Source: Terriglobales bacterium | GTDB lineage: Bacteria; Acidobacteriota; Terriglobia; Terriglobales; Acidobacteriaceae | Reading direction: 5' to 3' | DNA: 64,000 nucleotides | Assembly (NCBI GenBank): GCA_035624455.1 | Contig: DASPRM010000012.1 | Span: 1 to 64,000 of the forward strand | In this document: one piece after another, positions 55,026 to 64,000 of the stretch | Layout of the letters: each line of letters begins with the position of its first letter | Position numbering within the stretch: position 1 is the first letter of the stretch | The notes under the pieces: model-generated | The model's input: the letters and a program-made list of their open reading frames with translations, nothing else | Told to the model about the DNA's origin: nothing | The model's database searches: none | Position numbers and translations under genes: made by a program

Positions 55026-55584
55026 TCACTTTGGCGGGTACTTCTTGAACATCTTTTCTACGCACTTCTCGGTTTGCTTCTCGTCACCCTTTTCTGAGTT
55101 GGAGATGCTGTCCACCGTCGCCTGCCCACGCCACACCAGTTGCTTCCGGCTGCTGTCCGCCAAATCTACTGTGAGAATTCCCATGAACCTCGGCCTCTGA
55201 GTCGTGCTGGAGAAGGTGGTGAGGTCTTGCTCCCCAGCCCAACCGCCCCACCAGCCCCAGGGACCCGGTCCCCATCCGAAGCCGTCGGTTGTCGTGGTCG
55301 AGTCCTTTACCTCGAGAGTAGCCAGGTGATAGGAGACGATCAGGTCCGCTCGCTGTCCGGGCGAGACCTTAGTTAGCCCCTTTGTGGAAAGTTGCGCATC
55401 CACGTCTGGCATCACCCACTGGGTGTAGAAATCGTTCTGCGCGTTGGCTAACGTTTTCCATTGATAGGTCTTGTAGTCTCCGAACGGCGCGTTCTGTTGC
55501 CAATTCACTTTCACTGTTTGCGCCATCAGAGCTGATCAGCAAGGGGCCCAGAAGAGACAGCGTGCGCAAGCCTCGCGGTTTCAT
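55026..55584 (-). pseudogene. DUF4136-like lipoprotein gene with a frameshift after the signal peptide
   Basis: The mature part (TVKVNWQQNAPFGDYKTYQWKTLANAQND... FSSTTQRPRFMGILTVDLADSSRKQLVWRGQATVDSIS) is a typical DUF4136 domain. Its frame begins at an internal ATG (55526) without signal peptide. In another frame, ATG 55584 has a strong GGAGG site and encodes MKPRGLRTLSLLGPLLIS, a signal sequence. Inserting two bases near 55530 joins them. Either the gene is broken or the base sequence is wrong. DUF4136 function is unknown. Confidence 0.7.
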
Positions 55585-55800
55585 GTTTTCCTCCGACCGT
55601 GTTTTGGGAGCTGGTTTTGTGCGCGGCAGCCGTCAAGGCTGCCAATGATTAGACTGCGCTATTCTAGAAGGCGCGATAGGCCGGCGCAATGGAGGGAATT
55701 TACCGATCGGTTGTTGGCTTCTTGCAGCCGGCGAACACATTCCGGGCGCATGGTGCCAATTCATCAGCTGCATTCCCGCTGACTATTCCTCGGAGGTTCG

Positions 55801-56334
55801 ATGTCAGAAGATCTTCATTATCCGGTGGGAAAATTTTTCCACGCAGGACCACTTACAGATCACCAGCGTCAGGAATGCATTCGACAGATCGACGCTACTC
55901 CCGCAAGCTTGCGTTCTGCGGTTGCCGGGCTCAGCGACTCTCAGCTCGACACACCCTATCGCCCTGGAGGCTGGACGGTGCGACAGGTAGTTCACCACGT
56001 CCCTGACAGCCACCTTAACAGCTACACCCGTTTTCGGCTCGCCCTCACCGAGGATCAGCCCACAATTCGTACCTATGATGAAAAACAATGGGCTGAACTC
56101 AGCGACGCCAAATCAGCCCCGGTGGAGGTCTCCCTCGCCCTTCTAGAGGCTCTACACTACCGTTGGGTTTTGCTCCTAAAGTCGATCACCCCAGCGCAGT
56201 GGGGACGGAAGCTTCTCCATCCCCAGCTCGGAGCTATTGACCTCGATCACTTGCTCGCTCTCTATGCCTGGCACGGACGACATCACGTCGCCCACATCAC
56301 AGGGCTGCGCGAGCGCATGGGCTGGCAGTCCTGA
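55801..56334 (+). CDS. DinB/YfiT-like metal-dependent protein
   Basis: A 177-residue four-helix-bundle protein of the YfiT/DinB type (LHYPVGKFFHAGPLTDHQRQECIRQIDATPASLRSAVAGLSDSQLDTPYRPGGWTVRQVVHHVPDSH). The metal ligands are the histidine in VVHHVPDSH and the pair in WHGRHHVAHI. Members in Bacillus transfer bacillithiol; elsewhere thiol or small-molecule transfer is likely. It stands alone. Confidence 0.85.
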   Translation: MSEDLHYPVGKFFHAGPLTDHQRQECIRQIDATPASLRSAVAGLSDSQLDTPYRPGGWTVRQVVHHVPDSHLNSYTRFRLALTEDQPTIRTYDEKQWAELSDAKSAPVEVSLALLEALHYRWVLLLKSITPAQWGRKLLHPQLGAIDLDHLLALYAWHGRHHVAHITGLRERMGWQS

Positions 56335-56346
56335 AGCGCAACCCTG

Positions 56347-57033
56347 CTAATTGAGGTCAGCAAGAATCACAGCGCTGATAGGAGGGCCTCCTCCCGGCGC
56401 ATCCAGCGCCACTACCGTGCGTATCTGGCCTGCGCTAAACGTCACCGCGCCGGAGTCTACCAGCACCGCCTTGGACCCGGCGGCGGTCATCCGGATGCGG
56501 AATGTCCCTGCGGTCTGGGTCACGTAGCTCGAGGCGCTTTTAAAACTGAGGCTGCTCTGCACGGGTGTGGCAGTGTTGAGGTCGTCGCTAGGGCCAGTCA
56601 AGTAGATGTCCAGCGGGCCGGGTGCAGGCGAGCCATGTACGAAACGAATACTGAAATCGCCGGAGGAAGGGGCAGTGTTGTTATCGGTCAGCAGCACGGT
56701 CGAGAGGCCGTTGGCCAATCCCGCGATCATCAGGGTGTAGTCCGTGCTCGATGACAGATTTACGGTCGTGTCGATGATGAAGTTGGTGGTTCCCGTGGGC
56801 TCCACCTGGATCTGCCGCGAACCACTGGAAACCCCCTCATACCCCGTCGACGAGCTGTAGGGTAGACCAGTGGCGAACGTTGATTTGTCCACCAGAACGT
56901 CGAAGGCAACCGAATTCGGCGAAGCATGCAAGACGCGTAGACGGGTCGAACTGCTACTCCCGCCCCCACATCCAGACCCTACCAGTAGGGCAAAAATCGC
57001 ACAGCCTAGCATGAACCGGAGCAACAATTTCAT
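56347..57033 (-). CDS. DUF4397-domain lipoprotein
   Basis: A 228-residue lipoprotein starting at the ATG at 57033 (GGAGG upstream); the frame is open further left without support. Lipobox LLVGSGC, then a Ser/Gly spacer and two Ig-like DUF4397 repeats (LRVLHASPNSVAFDVLVDKSTF..., IRFVHGSPAPGPLDIYLTGPSDD). Function unknown; likely surface-bound. Confidence 0.85.
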   Translation of the reverse strand: MKLLLRFMLGCAIFALLVGSGCGGGSSSSTRLRVLHASPNSVAFDVLVDKSTFATGLPYSSSTGYEGVSSGSRQIQVEPTGTTNFIIDTTVNLSSSTDYTLMIAGLANGLSTVLLTDNNTAPSSGDFSIRFVHGSPAPGPLDIYLTGPSDDLNTATPVQSSLSFKSASSYVTQTAGTFRIRMTAAGSKAVLVDSGAVTFSAGQIRTVVALDAPGGGPPISAVILADLN

Positions 57034-57325
57034 TCTCAATCCTCCATTAGTGCGTTCAGGCAGAGAAACGTAACTGATCGAAGCAACAAATATAAAAATC
57101 AAAAGGATGTTGCGGTGGATTTTGCCGCTCGCCGCATCAAGTATATCCGGCCCAATTCCCGAAATACTTTGAAGCACGTGACTACGACGAGCCTGGCCAA
57201 TAATGAGTGGCTTGCTATTTGGATGGAGAATCAGGCTAGTTTTACTGTCCGCGCGAGCAATAAGGGCACCCAAGAGGGTGCCCGCGAACCAAGAACTGCG
57301 ATCAAACGGTCGACCGGCCTCTAAA

Positions 57326-57640
57326 TTATTTTTTCAAGCTTTTTACATATTTGGCGACGGCATCTATTTGCTCTGGACTCAGCTTGCCGGAGTACCCCGG
57401 CATCTTCCCTTTGCCCTTTTCGATGATGGTCTTGATATCAGCCTCGCTCTGCGCCTGCACTTCGGCAGAAGAAAGATCGCGAAGCTTCAGCGATTTTCCG
57501 ACTGGCGTATTGCCGGACCCATCTGGACCGTGACAGCTGGCGCACTTCGACTTGAATACATCAGCCCCGCTTTCCGCCGCTAAACACGTCGTTCCAGCCA
57601 GCGCCATGGCTATGACGAGAACAACTGCTGCATTCTTCAT
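57326..57640 (-). CDS. periplasmic c-type cytochrome
   Basis: A 104-residue class I cytochrome c. Signal peptide (MKNAAVVLVIAMALAGTTCLA), haem site CASCH, and axial methionine in GKGKMPGYSG, then the C-terminal helix IDAVAKYVKSLKK. I chose the ATG at 57640 with GGAGA upstream. It transfers single electrons in the periplasm; no oxidase or reductase lies next to it. Confidence 0.93.
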   Translation of the reverse strand: MKNAAVVLVIAMALAGTTCLAAESGADVFKSKCASCHGPDGSGNTPVGKSLKLRDLSSAEVQAQSEADIKTIIEKGKGKMPGYSGKLSPEQIDAVAKYVKSLKK

Positions 57641-57954
57641 CTGTGTGATCTCCTCTGATCTTTTCGAAGACAAGATTACCCATCCGCAAAGCAATGTACT
57701 GACTGTGGGACCAAAACTCTAGTGGCTATATCCCGCGCTGTCAATGATTTGTGCCGTTCTTATATGCGATCGCGGGTCAAAATTCGCGTTTTCCGCGTCA
57801 TATGCCGCAACGGCGGGCAATCTGTTGCAGAACCGTTTTGATACTGACAGTCCAACTTATTGAATTGTCTACTCACAAACCTATCTTCGAACTCGCCTCG
57901 TTTGGCCCAACACATGCCCTCTTAGAAATGAGTTGACGGTTACGGAGTACCTAG

Positions 57955-59253
57955 GTGGAACCCTGTTTGATGGTCATTGGCGTGAACTACCGGACCGCCC
58001 CGGTAGAGGTGCGCGAGCGCTTCTGGATCGGCCCCAGCCGGCGATATGAAGCCCTGATTGAACTTTCCCATTCACCTGCCATCGACGAGGTGGTCGTCCT
58101 GGCCACCTGCAATCGCACGGAATTCATTCTCTGGACGCACGATGCCTCCGCGGCCGCAAGTTCCGTCCTTAACTTCCTGACCACGAACTACGGCCTCCGC
58201 CTCTGCGAATGGAAGTATTTCTACCGCCTGCTGGATGAGCCTGCCCTGCTGCACATCTTCAAGGTCACCTCCAGCCTGGACTCGATGATTGTCGGCGAGC
58301 CTGAAATCGTCGCCCAGGTCAAGGACGCCTGGGCCTTGTCGCAGAAGACAGGAACCTCGCAGCGTTTTCTCGACGCGGTTTTCCAGAAAGCGCTCTCCGT
58401 CTCCAAGCGCGTGCGCAATGAAACCAGGATTGGAAACTGCGCCGTCTCGGTTCCCTACGCAGCAGTAGAACTGGCGCGCCAGATCTTCGGTTGTCTGAAA
58501 GACCGTCGCATCCTCATTCTGGGCGCAGGCAAGATGAGCGAAACCTCAGCCCGTTATCTAGTCAAATACGGAGCCACAGACGTGCGCGTGATCAACCGCA
58601 CCCTGGAAAATGCACAACAACTGGCCGAGAAGCTTGGCGGCGTTGCCATCCCCTTTGAGGAGCGCTGGCAACATTTTGTGGAAGCAGATGTCATCATCGC
58701 CTCCACCTCCTGCCCTAACCTGATTTTCACCCGCGAAGAAGCCGAGGTAGTCCATCAGGAACGAGACGGCCGCCCCCTGCTGCTGATTGACATTGCCGTG
58801 CCTCGCGACATCGATCCCGAGGTCAAAAAAGTGCACGGCGTTTTCCTCTATGACATTGACGATCTGGAGGAGGTGGTAGAGCGGAATGCGGGTCAGCGCG
58901 AGGCAGCTGCGGAGGCTGCGCTGGAGATCCTCACTGAGGAAGCACATCTTTTTCGCCGCAAGCTGCTGGCAGAACGGCTGGTGCCCACCATCGTCGCCTT
59001 GCGCAACCGCCTCGACGATATTTGCCGGCAGGAATTGGATGCCTTTCGCACAGACACCGGGCCATTCACGGAGGAACAGGAGAAGGCGCTGGCTGCGTTG
59101 ACCTCCCGCATTACCCAGCGGCTTGCAGGTTTCCTGGCCCGAGAACTGAAGGAACATCCAGAGAAGCTGGAACAGGAACAGTTAGCTGCTGCTGTGCAGC
59201 GTCTTTTCCATCTGGAACAGCCTGGAGTGGCTGCTGCCGGCCCCACAAATTAA
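57955..59253 (+). CDS. hemA: glutamyl-tRNA reductase
   Basis: A 432-residue enzyme that makes glutamate-1-semialdehyde from glutamyl-tRNA, the first committed step of haem synthesis by the C5 route. Catalytic cysteine in [11 protein letters not shown] (Cys52); NADPH-binding [18 protein letters not shown]-terminal dimerisation helices. GTG at 57955 or ATG at 57970 are possible starts. The usual partner hemC/hemD do not follow; a TPR protein does. Confidence 0.95.
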   Translation: MEPCLMVIGVNYRTAPVEVRERFWIGPSRRYEALIELSHSPAIDEVVVLATCNRTEFILWTHDASAAASSVLNFLTTNYGLRLCEWKYFYRLLDEPALLHIFKVTSSLDSMIVGEPEIVAQVKDAWALSQKTGTSQRFLDAVFQKALSVSKRVRNETRIGNCAVSVPYAAVELARQIFGCLKDRRILILGAGKMSETSARYLVKYGATDVRVINRTLENAQQLAEKLGGVAIPFEERWQHFVEADVIIASTSCPNLIFTREEAEVVHQERDGRPLLLIDIAVPRDIDPEVKKVHGVFLYDIDDLEEVVERNAGQREAAAEAALEILTEEAHLFRRKLLAERLVPTIVALRNRLDDICRQELDAFRTDTGPFTEEQEKALAALTSRITQRLAGFLARELKEHPEKLEQEQLAAAVQRLFHLEQPGVAAAGPTN

Positions 59254-59270
59254 AGGCAGGAAGGCACATC

Positions 59271-59939
59271 ATGGCTAAAGCGTTGGAAGCAATACCGGTG
59301 ACACGCCGCACCGAGCCCACCTATTGGTCCTCATCGCAGGTCTACACCCTGGCAATCGTCTGCCTCATTGCCGGGCTTGCCATTGGCTACCTGTTTCGTG
59401 GATCGGAGTCGCCGTCCGCCAACGTGCAGGAGGCGGCACAATCTCCATCGGCAGTTCCGGCAGGAATGGCGATGCCTCCCGTTCCCGGCGTGGATGTTAA
59501 ACCTACGGAAGAGGTGATCGATCAGGCGGCCGAGCCGCTTCTAACACAAGCCAAGCAGAACCCACAGGACGCGAGCGCAATCGTGAAAGTCGCAAATTTA
59601 TATTACGACGCTAAGTTTTATTCCAAGGCGATCGCCTATTACCAGCAGGCTTTGAAGATCAATCCCAACAATGCCGACGTGATCACAGATATGGGAACGG
59701 CCTATTTCTATAGTGGCAATCCCGACCAGGCATTGAAGGAGTTCGATCGCTCACTCAAGGTTCGACCCAATCATGCGGGCACCTTGTTCAACGTCGGTAT
59801 CGTTCGCTGGCAAGGCAAGATGGATCCCAAAGGCGCAGCCCAGGCTTGGGAAAAGCTGTTGAAGACCAACCCCAGCTATCCCCAGCGCCAACAGGTGGAA
59901 GCCATGATCGAGAAGGCTAAGCAGCACTCCAAGATGTGA
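59271..59939 (+). CDS. membrane-anchored TPR protein
   Basis: A 222-residue protein with one membrane helix (about 26-44, YTLAIVCLIAGLAIGYLFRG), a flexible linker, and three TPR repeats (AIVKVANLYYDAKFYSKAIAYYQQALKINPNN, ADVITDMGTAYFYSGNPDQALKEFDRSLKVRPNH, GTLFNVGIVRWQ...). It resembles CcmH/CycH-type or NrfG-like assembly helpers of haem proteins, and it follows hemA by 17 bases. A haem-protein role is a reasonable guess only. Confidence 0.85.
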   Translation: MAKALEAIPVTRRTEPTYWSSSQVYTLAIVCLIAGLAIGYLFRGSESPSANVQEAAQSPSAVPAGMAMPPVPGVDVKPTEEVIDQAAEPLLTQAKQNPQDASAIVKVANLYYDAKFYSKAIAYYQQALKINPNNADVITDMGTAYFYSGNPDQALKEFDRSLKVRPNHAGTLFNVGIVRWQGKMDPKGAAQAWEKLLKTNPSYPQRQQVEAMIEKAKQHSKM

Positions 59940-60028
59940 GATAGACGATGTGCGATGGGCGCACCTGGCCGCTCCCATGTACCGACTCAACATGTGGAGC
60001 ACTAAAGGGGACCAGGAAGCGCGCCAAT

Positions 60029-60069
60029 CCGGAGGGAGCCTCCTCTTCCTGCCTGGAGGCTCCCTCCGG
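60029..60069 (+). terminator. strong hairpin after the hemA-TPR operon
   Basis: CCGGAGGGAGCCTCC, an 11-base loop and GGAGGCTCCCTCCGG: a 15-bp perfect stem 90 bases after the TPR gene. The T run is short. It lies between convergent operons. Confidence 0.7.
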
Positions 60070-60112
60070 TTGTAACCACCATGAGCGGCCCGCAATCAGA
60101 AATATTCTCTCG

Positions 60113-60172
60113 GTGTCATCTTGAGCGAGGACGAATTGATATTCCCCGTCCGAGTCGAAAGACCTTGCGTTT
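60113..60172. repeat. dispersed repeat, copy 2
   Basis: GTCATCTTGAGCGAGGACG, spacer, CCGTCCGAGTCGAAAGACCTT matches the copy at 16116-16180. It lies just after the end of the RND gene. Confidence 0.55.
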
Positions 60173-60194
60173 TCCCATGCTCTGTCGCTTGGAT

Positions 60195-63100
60195 CTAGTC
60201 TGCCGGAGTTTCAACGTGGGCTGCCCGCTCCCTTGTCACTCCCCGTGCGGCTGGCAAAAATCCGCGGACCACCACATACAGAATCGGAATGATCAGAAGG
60301 TTCAAGAGGGTTGAGATGATCATCCCTCCAAACACTGTCGTTCCCACTGAATGGCGGCCTTCCGATCCCGCACCCTTGGCGAACACCAACGGCAGCACCC
60401 CAAGAATAAAAGCTACCGAGGTCATCAGGATTGGCCGTAAACGCAGCCTGGCGGCTTCCACCGCTGCTTCGAATAATCCCATGCCCTGCCTCTGCAACTG
60501 CTCAGCGAATTCCACGATCAGAATTGCATTCTTGCTGGCCAGCCCGATCAGCATCACCAGACCGATCTGGCAATAGACATCGTCCTGCAAACCGCGGATC
60601 GCTTGCGCCCCCAACGCCCCCAGAATCGCCATCGGAACTGCCAGCAGGATGATGAATGGCAGGACGAAACTCTCGTATTGAGCCGAGAGCGTCAGATAAA
60701 CCACCAGCAATCCCAGGCCGAACAGCAGGAAAGACTGCGCGCCCGACTGTATTTCTTCCAGGGACAGGCCAGTCCACTCAAAGGAATAGCCGACCGGCAA
60801 GACTTCCTTGGCGAGTTGCTCCATGGCCTGAATTGCCTGCCCAGAGCTGTAGCCGGGCGCTGCACTGCCATTGATCTCGGCAGTGCGAAACAGGTTGTAG
60901 TGTTCGATGATCGACGGATTTGTGGTCTCCCTCACCGAAACCAGGTTATCCAGGGGAACCATCTGCCCCTCGAGCGAGCGTACATAGAACTGCCGAAGGT
61001 CGCGGGGCTGGGCTCGATATTGCCTGTCGGCTTGCACGTACACCCGGTAAGAACGGTTGTTGAAATCGAAATCGTTCACGTATTGCGACCCCATGAACAC
61101 CTGCAGGGTAGACGTGATCTGCGAGAACGGGACGTTCAGACTCTTGGCTTTAGCGCGGTCGATCACTACCAGAAACTGCGGATCCTTCGCCGTGTAGGTG
61201 CTGAACAGACTGTGCCCGAAGATAGGACGCTCATTGCCTTTCTTGATCATGTCGTTCAGCACACGGTCGAGATCGTCAAGCGCGCCCGACCCAGTCTGCT
61301 GCAATTGGAATTGAAACCCTCCATAGTTGCCCAGGCCTTGAATCGGAGGAGGGAGAAAGGGCACCACAACGGCTTCAGTGATCTCCGACAGTTGCGCACG
61401 AACCGACTCCAGCACTGCCTTGGCGGCATGGGCGTCCCCGTGTCGCTCATTCAGCGGCCGTAACGTACCAAATACAAGAGCCCGATTGGGAGCACTTCCG
61501 GTAAAGCTAAAGCCGGGAACGGAAAACACGCCGATGATGTCCTTATTTCTTCCCAGGATCTGGCTGACCTTATCGGAAACGCGCGTGGTGTAATCCAAAG
61601 ACGCGCCCGCGGGCGATTGAACCGCAACGATGAAGTAACCCTGATCTTCGTCCGGCACGAAGGCAGTCGGAACTCGGTTGTAGATCCAGTAGGTCGCTGC
61701 TAATCCTGCGAAAAAGAAGAACATTACGGCGAGTTTCCTGTTTTCCAGGCGGCGCAGCAGGATGGTGTATCCCCGGGTGCCCTGCAGGATCAGGGTGTTA
61801 ATACCGCGGAAAATCACGTTCTTACGCTCGCCATGCCGCAGCAGCAGCGCCGACAGCGCTGGAGTGAGCGTCAGCGCATTGAACGCCGACAGCGCAATGG
61901 AAAACGCAATGGTCATCGCGAACTGCTGATACAGGCGCCCGGTGGTACCGGGAAACAGCGATACCGGTACGAATACCGCAATCAGTACCAGCGAAGTTGC
62001 CACCACAGCGCTGGTCACCTCCGCCATCGCAACCTCGGAAGCTCTCCGCGCGTCGCGTATGCCTTCTTCAATGTGGCGCTCTACGTTTTCGATGACCACG
62101 ATGGCATCATCGACGACCAGTCCCGTCGCCAGGGTAATCCCGAACAGCGTGAGAGTATTGATAGAGAAACCGAAGAGCTTGATGAATGCGAAGGTCCCCA
62201 CCAGCGAGACCGGGATGGTGATCGCCGGAATCAGGGTGCTGCGCCAGCTTTGCAGGAACAGAAAAATCACCGCTATAACGATGAGAATCGCCTCGGTCAG
62301 CGTCTTGAGCACTTCGCGAATCGATTCGCCAACCGCCGTCGTAGTATCAAATGCGATCTGATATTTCAGGCCCGGAGGAAAAGTCTTCGACAGACGCTGC
62401 AATTCAGCACGCACGCCTTTGTCCACGTCGAGCGCATTGGCATTGGAAAGTTGCAGCACTCCCAGCCCCAGCGCATGGTATCCATTGAAGGAAAGATTGG
62501 AGGCGTAGCTTTCCGCACCCAACTCGGCGCGGCCTACATCGCGCAACTGGATTAAGGATCCATCCGGCGCGCGCTTCAGAACGATCGCCTCGAATTCCAA
62601 GGGGTCAGTCAGACGTCCCACCGCGCGCACGCTGATCTGAAACTCCTGCCCATCGGGAGCAGGTGGTTGACCCACTTCCCCCGCTGCTACCTGAACATTC
62701 TGCTCCTGCAGAGCCGCGACGACATCGGAAGCAGTCAGGTTCCGCTTCGCCAGCCGCACTGGGTCGAGCCACAACCGCATGGAATACTTGCGTTCGCCGA
62801 AAATTACAACGTCGCCCACACCTCGCACGCGCTTCAGTGCATCTTTCACATACACATCGAGATAATTACTGATGAATTCAGGGTCATAGCGCCCTTCTTC
62901 CGCATAGACCCCTGCGGCCAATACGAAGCTGCCGGAATTCTTGTTGATAGTCACACCGGTGGTCTGAACTTCCGTCGGAAGCCGGCCGAGTACGGTGGAG
63001 GCGCGGTTCTGCACATCCACGGCAGCGATATCGAGGCTGCGGTCAAGAGCAAAAGTGGCGGTAATCGAACTGGAGCCATCATTGCCGCTATTGGAACTGA

Positions 63101-63332
63101 TATAGCGCATGCCCTCCGCACCATTGATGGCCTGCTCCAGCAGCGTGGTCACGCTGCTTTCCACTGCCTGCGAGTTAGCCCCGGTATAGAAGGCTGAGAC
63201 TGTGACCTGCGGAGGCGCCAGCGTGGGAAACTGCGCAATCGGCAGGGTAGGAACTGAGATAGCGCCGGCGAGAATGATCAGCAATGAACAGACCGTTGCA
63301 AAGACGGGTCGCCGGATAAAAAAGTCAACCAT
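60195..63332 (-). CDS. RND-family multidrug efflux transporter (AcrB/MexB type)
   Basis: A 1045-residue inner membrane pump with twelve helices and two periplasmic loops. MVDFFIRRPVFATVCSLLIILAG opens it; FSINTLTLFGITLATGLVVDDAIVVIENVERH holds the paired proton-relay aspartates; FVPDEDQGYFIVAVQSPAGASLDYT begins the second half. The pattern fits the HAE1 subgroup that exports hydrophobic drugs. The fusion protein gene lies 18 bases upstream; the outer membrane channel is outside the window or elsewhere. Confidence 0.96.
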   Translation of the reverse strand: MVDFFIRRPVFATVCSLLIILAGAISVPTLPIAQFPTLAPPQVTVSAFYTGANSQAVESSVTTLLEQAINGAEGMRYISSNSGNDGSSSITATFALDRSLDIAAVDVQNRASTVLGRLPTEVQTTGVTINKNSGSFVLAAGVYAEEGRYDPEFISNYLDVYVKDALKRVRGVGDVVIFGERKYSMRLWLDPVRLAKRNLTASDVVAALQEQNVQVAAGEVGQPPAPDGQEFQISVRAVGRLTDPLEFEAIVLKRAPDGSLIQLRDVGRAELGAESYASNLSFNGYHALGLGVLQLSNANALDVDKGVRAELQRLSKTFPPGLKYQIAFDTTTAVGESIREVLKTLTEAILIVIAVIFLFLQSWRSTLIPAITIPVSLVGTFAFIKLFGFSINTLTLFGITLATGLVVDDAIVVIENVERHIEEGIRDARRASEVAMAEVTSAVVATSLVLIAVFVPVSLFPGTTGRLYQQFAMTIAFSIALSAFNALTLTPALSALLLRHGERKNVIFRGINTLILQGTRGYTILLRRLENRKLAVMFFFFAGLAATYWIYNRVPTAFVPDEDQGYFIVAVQSPAGASLDYTTRVSDKVSQILGRNKDIIGVFSVPGFSFTGSAPNRALVFGTLRPLNERHGDAHAAKAVLESVRAQLSEITEAVVVPFLPPPIQGLGNYGGFQFQLQQTGSGALDDLDRVLNDMIKKGNERPIFGHSLFSTYTAKDPQFLVVIDRAKAKSLNVPFSQITSTLQVFMGSQYVNDFDFNNRSYRVYVQADRQYRAQPRDLRQFYVRSLEGQMVPLDNLVSVRETTNPSIIEHYNLFRTAEINGSAAPGYSSGQAIQAMEQLAKEVLPVGYSFEWTGLSLEEIQSGAQSFLLFGLGLLVVYLTLSAQYESFVLPFIILLAVPMAILGALGAQAIRGLQDDVYCQIGLVMLIGLASKNAILIVEFAEQLQRQGMGLFEAAVEAARLRLRPILMTSVAFILGVLPLVFAKGAGSEGRHSVGTTVFGGMIISTLLNLLIIPILYVVVRGFLPAARGVTRERAAHVETPAD

Positions 63333-63350
63333 CGAAAGTCCTCAGACTTC

Positions 63351-64000
63351 TCAGGACTCTGGCGCTACTAGCATTCCGTCGTTCAACACTTGGACGCCCG
63401 TAACAATGACCTTGTCGCCAGCTTTGATTCCGTCCAATACCGAGTAGTCGTTGCCCACAAACTCGCCGAGCTTGACCGACCGCTGTTTGGCGACCATTCC
63501 CTTGGCAGTTTTTTCAGCAACAAAAGCAAAAGTCCGGCCGCTGACCCGCGCCACCGAGGTTACCGGAATCAGCGGACGTTCCACTTCTCGCCAGATCACG
63601 CGCACGCGTATCACCTGGTCATTGCGAAGCAGATGTTGCTGATTGGGAATGATGGCTTTAACCAGAAGCAGTTGATTCTGCGGATCCACGCGTGGCGAGA
63701 CAAATGTCACAGCAGCACGAGCCACGGGCTTGCCATCGTCACCCACGACCACTACTGGCATCCCCATCCGCACTTGCGCGGACTTCTCTGCCGGAACCGA
63801 AATGTAAGCTTCCAGCTGCCCTTCCTGATCGAGCGTCGTCAGCGTCGTGGTGTTAGTGACGCGGTCTCCGACTCGCACCGGGATATCGCCCACAATGCCT
63901 TCTGTTGGAGCCTTAACCGTGAAGTAATGCAGTTGAACTTGCTGCTCACGTACGGAAGCCGCGAGTGAATCGACATCGGCCTTGGAAGCGTCGTAGGCGC
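63351..64000 (-). CDS. RND membrane fusion protein, C-terminal part (runs off the right end)
   Basis: The frame is open through the right edge. It shows the end of the alpha-hairpin (SKADVDSLAASVREQQVQLHYF), the lipoyl half-motif TVKAPTEGIVGDIPVRVGDRVT, the beta-barrel (QLEAYISVPAEKSAQVRMGMPVVV) and membrane-proximal domain, ending LNDGMLVAPES. It links the pump to an outer membrane channel. The N-terminus is missing. Confidence 0.9.
   Translation of the reverse strand, partial: AYDASKADVDSLAASVREQQVQLHYFTVKAPTEGIVGDIPVRVGDRVTNTTTLTTLDQEGQLEAYISVPAEKSAQVRMGMPVVVVGDDGKPVARAAVTFVSPRVDPQNQLLLVKAIIPNQQHLLRNDQVIRVRVIWREVERPLIPVTSVARVSGRTFAFVAEKTAKGMVAKQRSVKLGEFVGNDYSVLDGIKAGDKVIVTGVQVLNDGMLVAPES

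Overview
The window looks like a chromosome segment of a soil-type Acidobacteriota, most likely class Terriglobia (subdivision 1, Koribacter-like). This rests on the 5' third of a 16S rRNA gene at the left end, a 1246-residue TonB-type receptor with an N-terminal carboxypeptidase-regulatory-like domain, a Ser/Thr kinase fused to TPR repeats, and small families I associate with that group. No database search was possible, so taxonomy and family names come from reading motifs.

Layout. 1-700: start of an rRNA operon reading leftwards out of the window, with a boxA-like antiterminator and a candidate promoter. 1.4-9.7 kb: stress and envelope genes (universal stress protein, DUF1579 protein, a frameshifted alpha/beta hydrolase, a secreted transglycosylase-like lipoprotein, a GAF sensor, a membrane protein plus winged-helix regulator under a 17-bp palindrome, a cis-prenyltransferase and a secreted cupin). 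9.8-14.1 kb: a leftward pair, SpoIIE-type phosphatase then kinase-TPR protein. 14.2-23.2 kb: isoprenylcysteine-methyltransferase-like protein, hemB, then lpd, lipB and E1-alpha, E1-beta and E2 of a 2-oxoacid dehydrogenase, so the complex and its octanoyl transferase sit together.

23.3-39.1 kb is the accessory region: a compact leftward phage structural operon (terminase large subunit, portal, probable protease, scaffold, major capsid, connector and tail genes) facing a rightward HTH/S24 repressor. It has no recognisable integrase, replication genes, endolysin or tape-measure protein. It carries a phosphatase directly before terminase and a HipA-like kinase/DUF3037 pair between terminase and portal. 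I read it as a small prophage remnant or a domesticated, gene-transfer-agent-like particle locus; this is the most interesting part of the window.

39.3-64 kb: a small conserved protein, an acidic/lysine-rich histone-like protein, a LysM transglycosylase, a trans-sulfuration enzyme, the TonB-type receptor, an isoaspartyl-peptidase-type hydrolase, greA with a CDP-alcohol phosphatidyltransferase, carD, ruvX, mltG, a LolA-like lipoprotein and an ABC permease, a frameshifted DUF4136 gene, a DinB-like protein, a DUF4397 lipoprotein, a cytochrome c, hemA with a TPR protein, and an RND efflux pump whose fusion protein runs off the right end. Intergenic spaces hold dispersed palindromic repeats and a 7-bp tandem repeat. 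No tRNA, CRISPR array or insertion sequence was seen.
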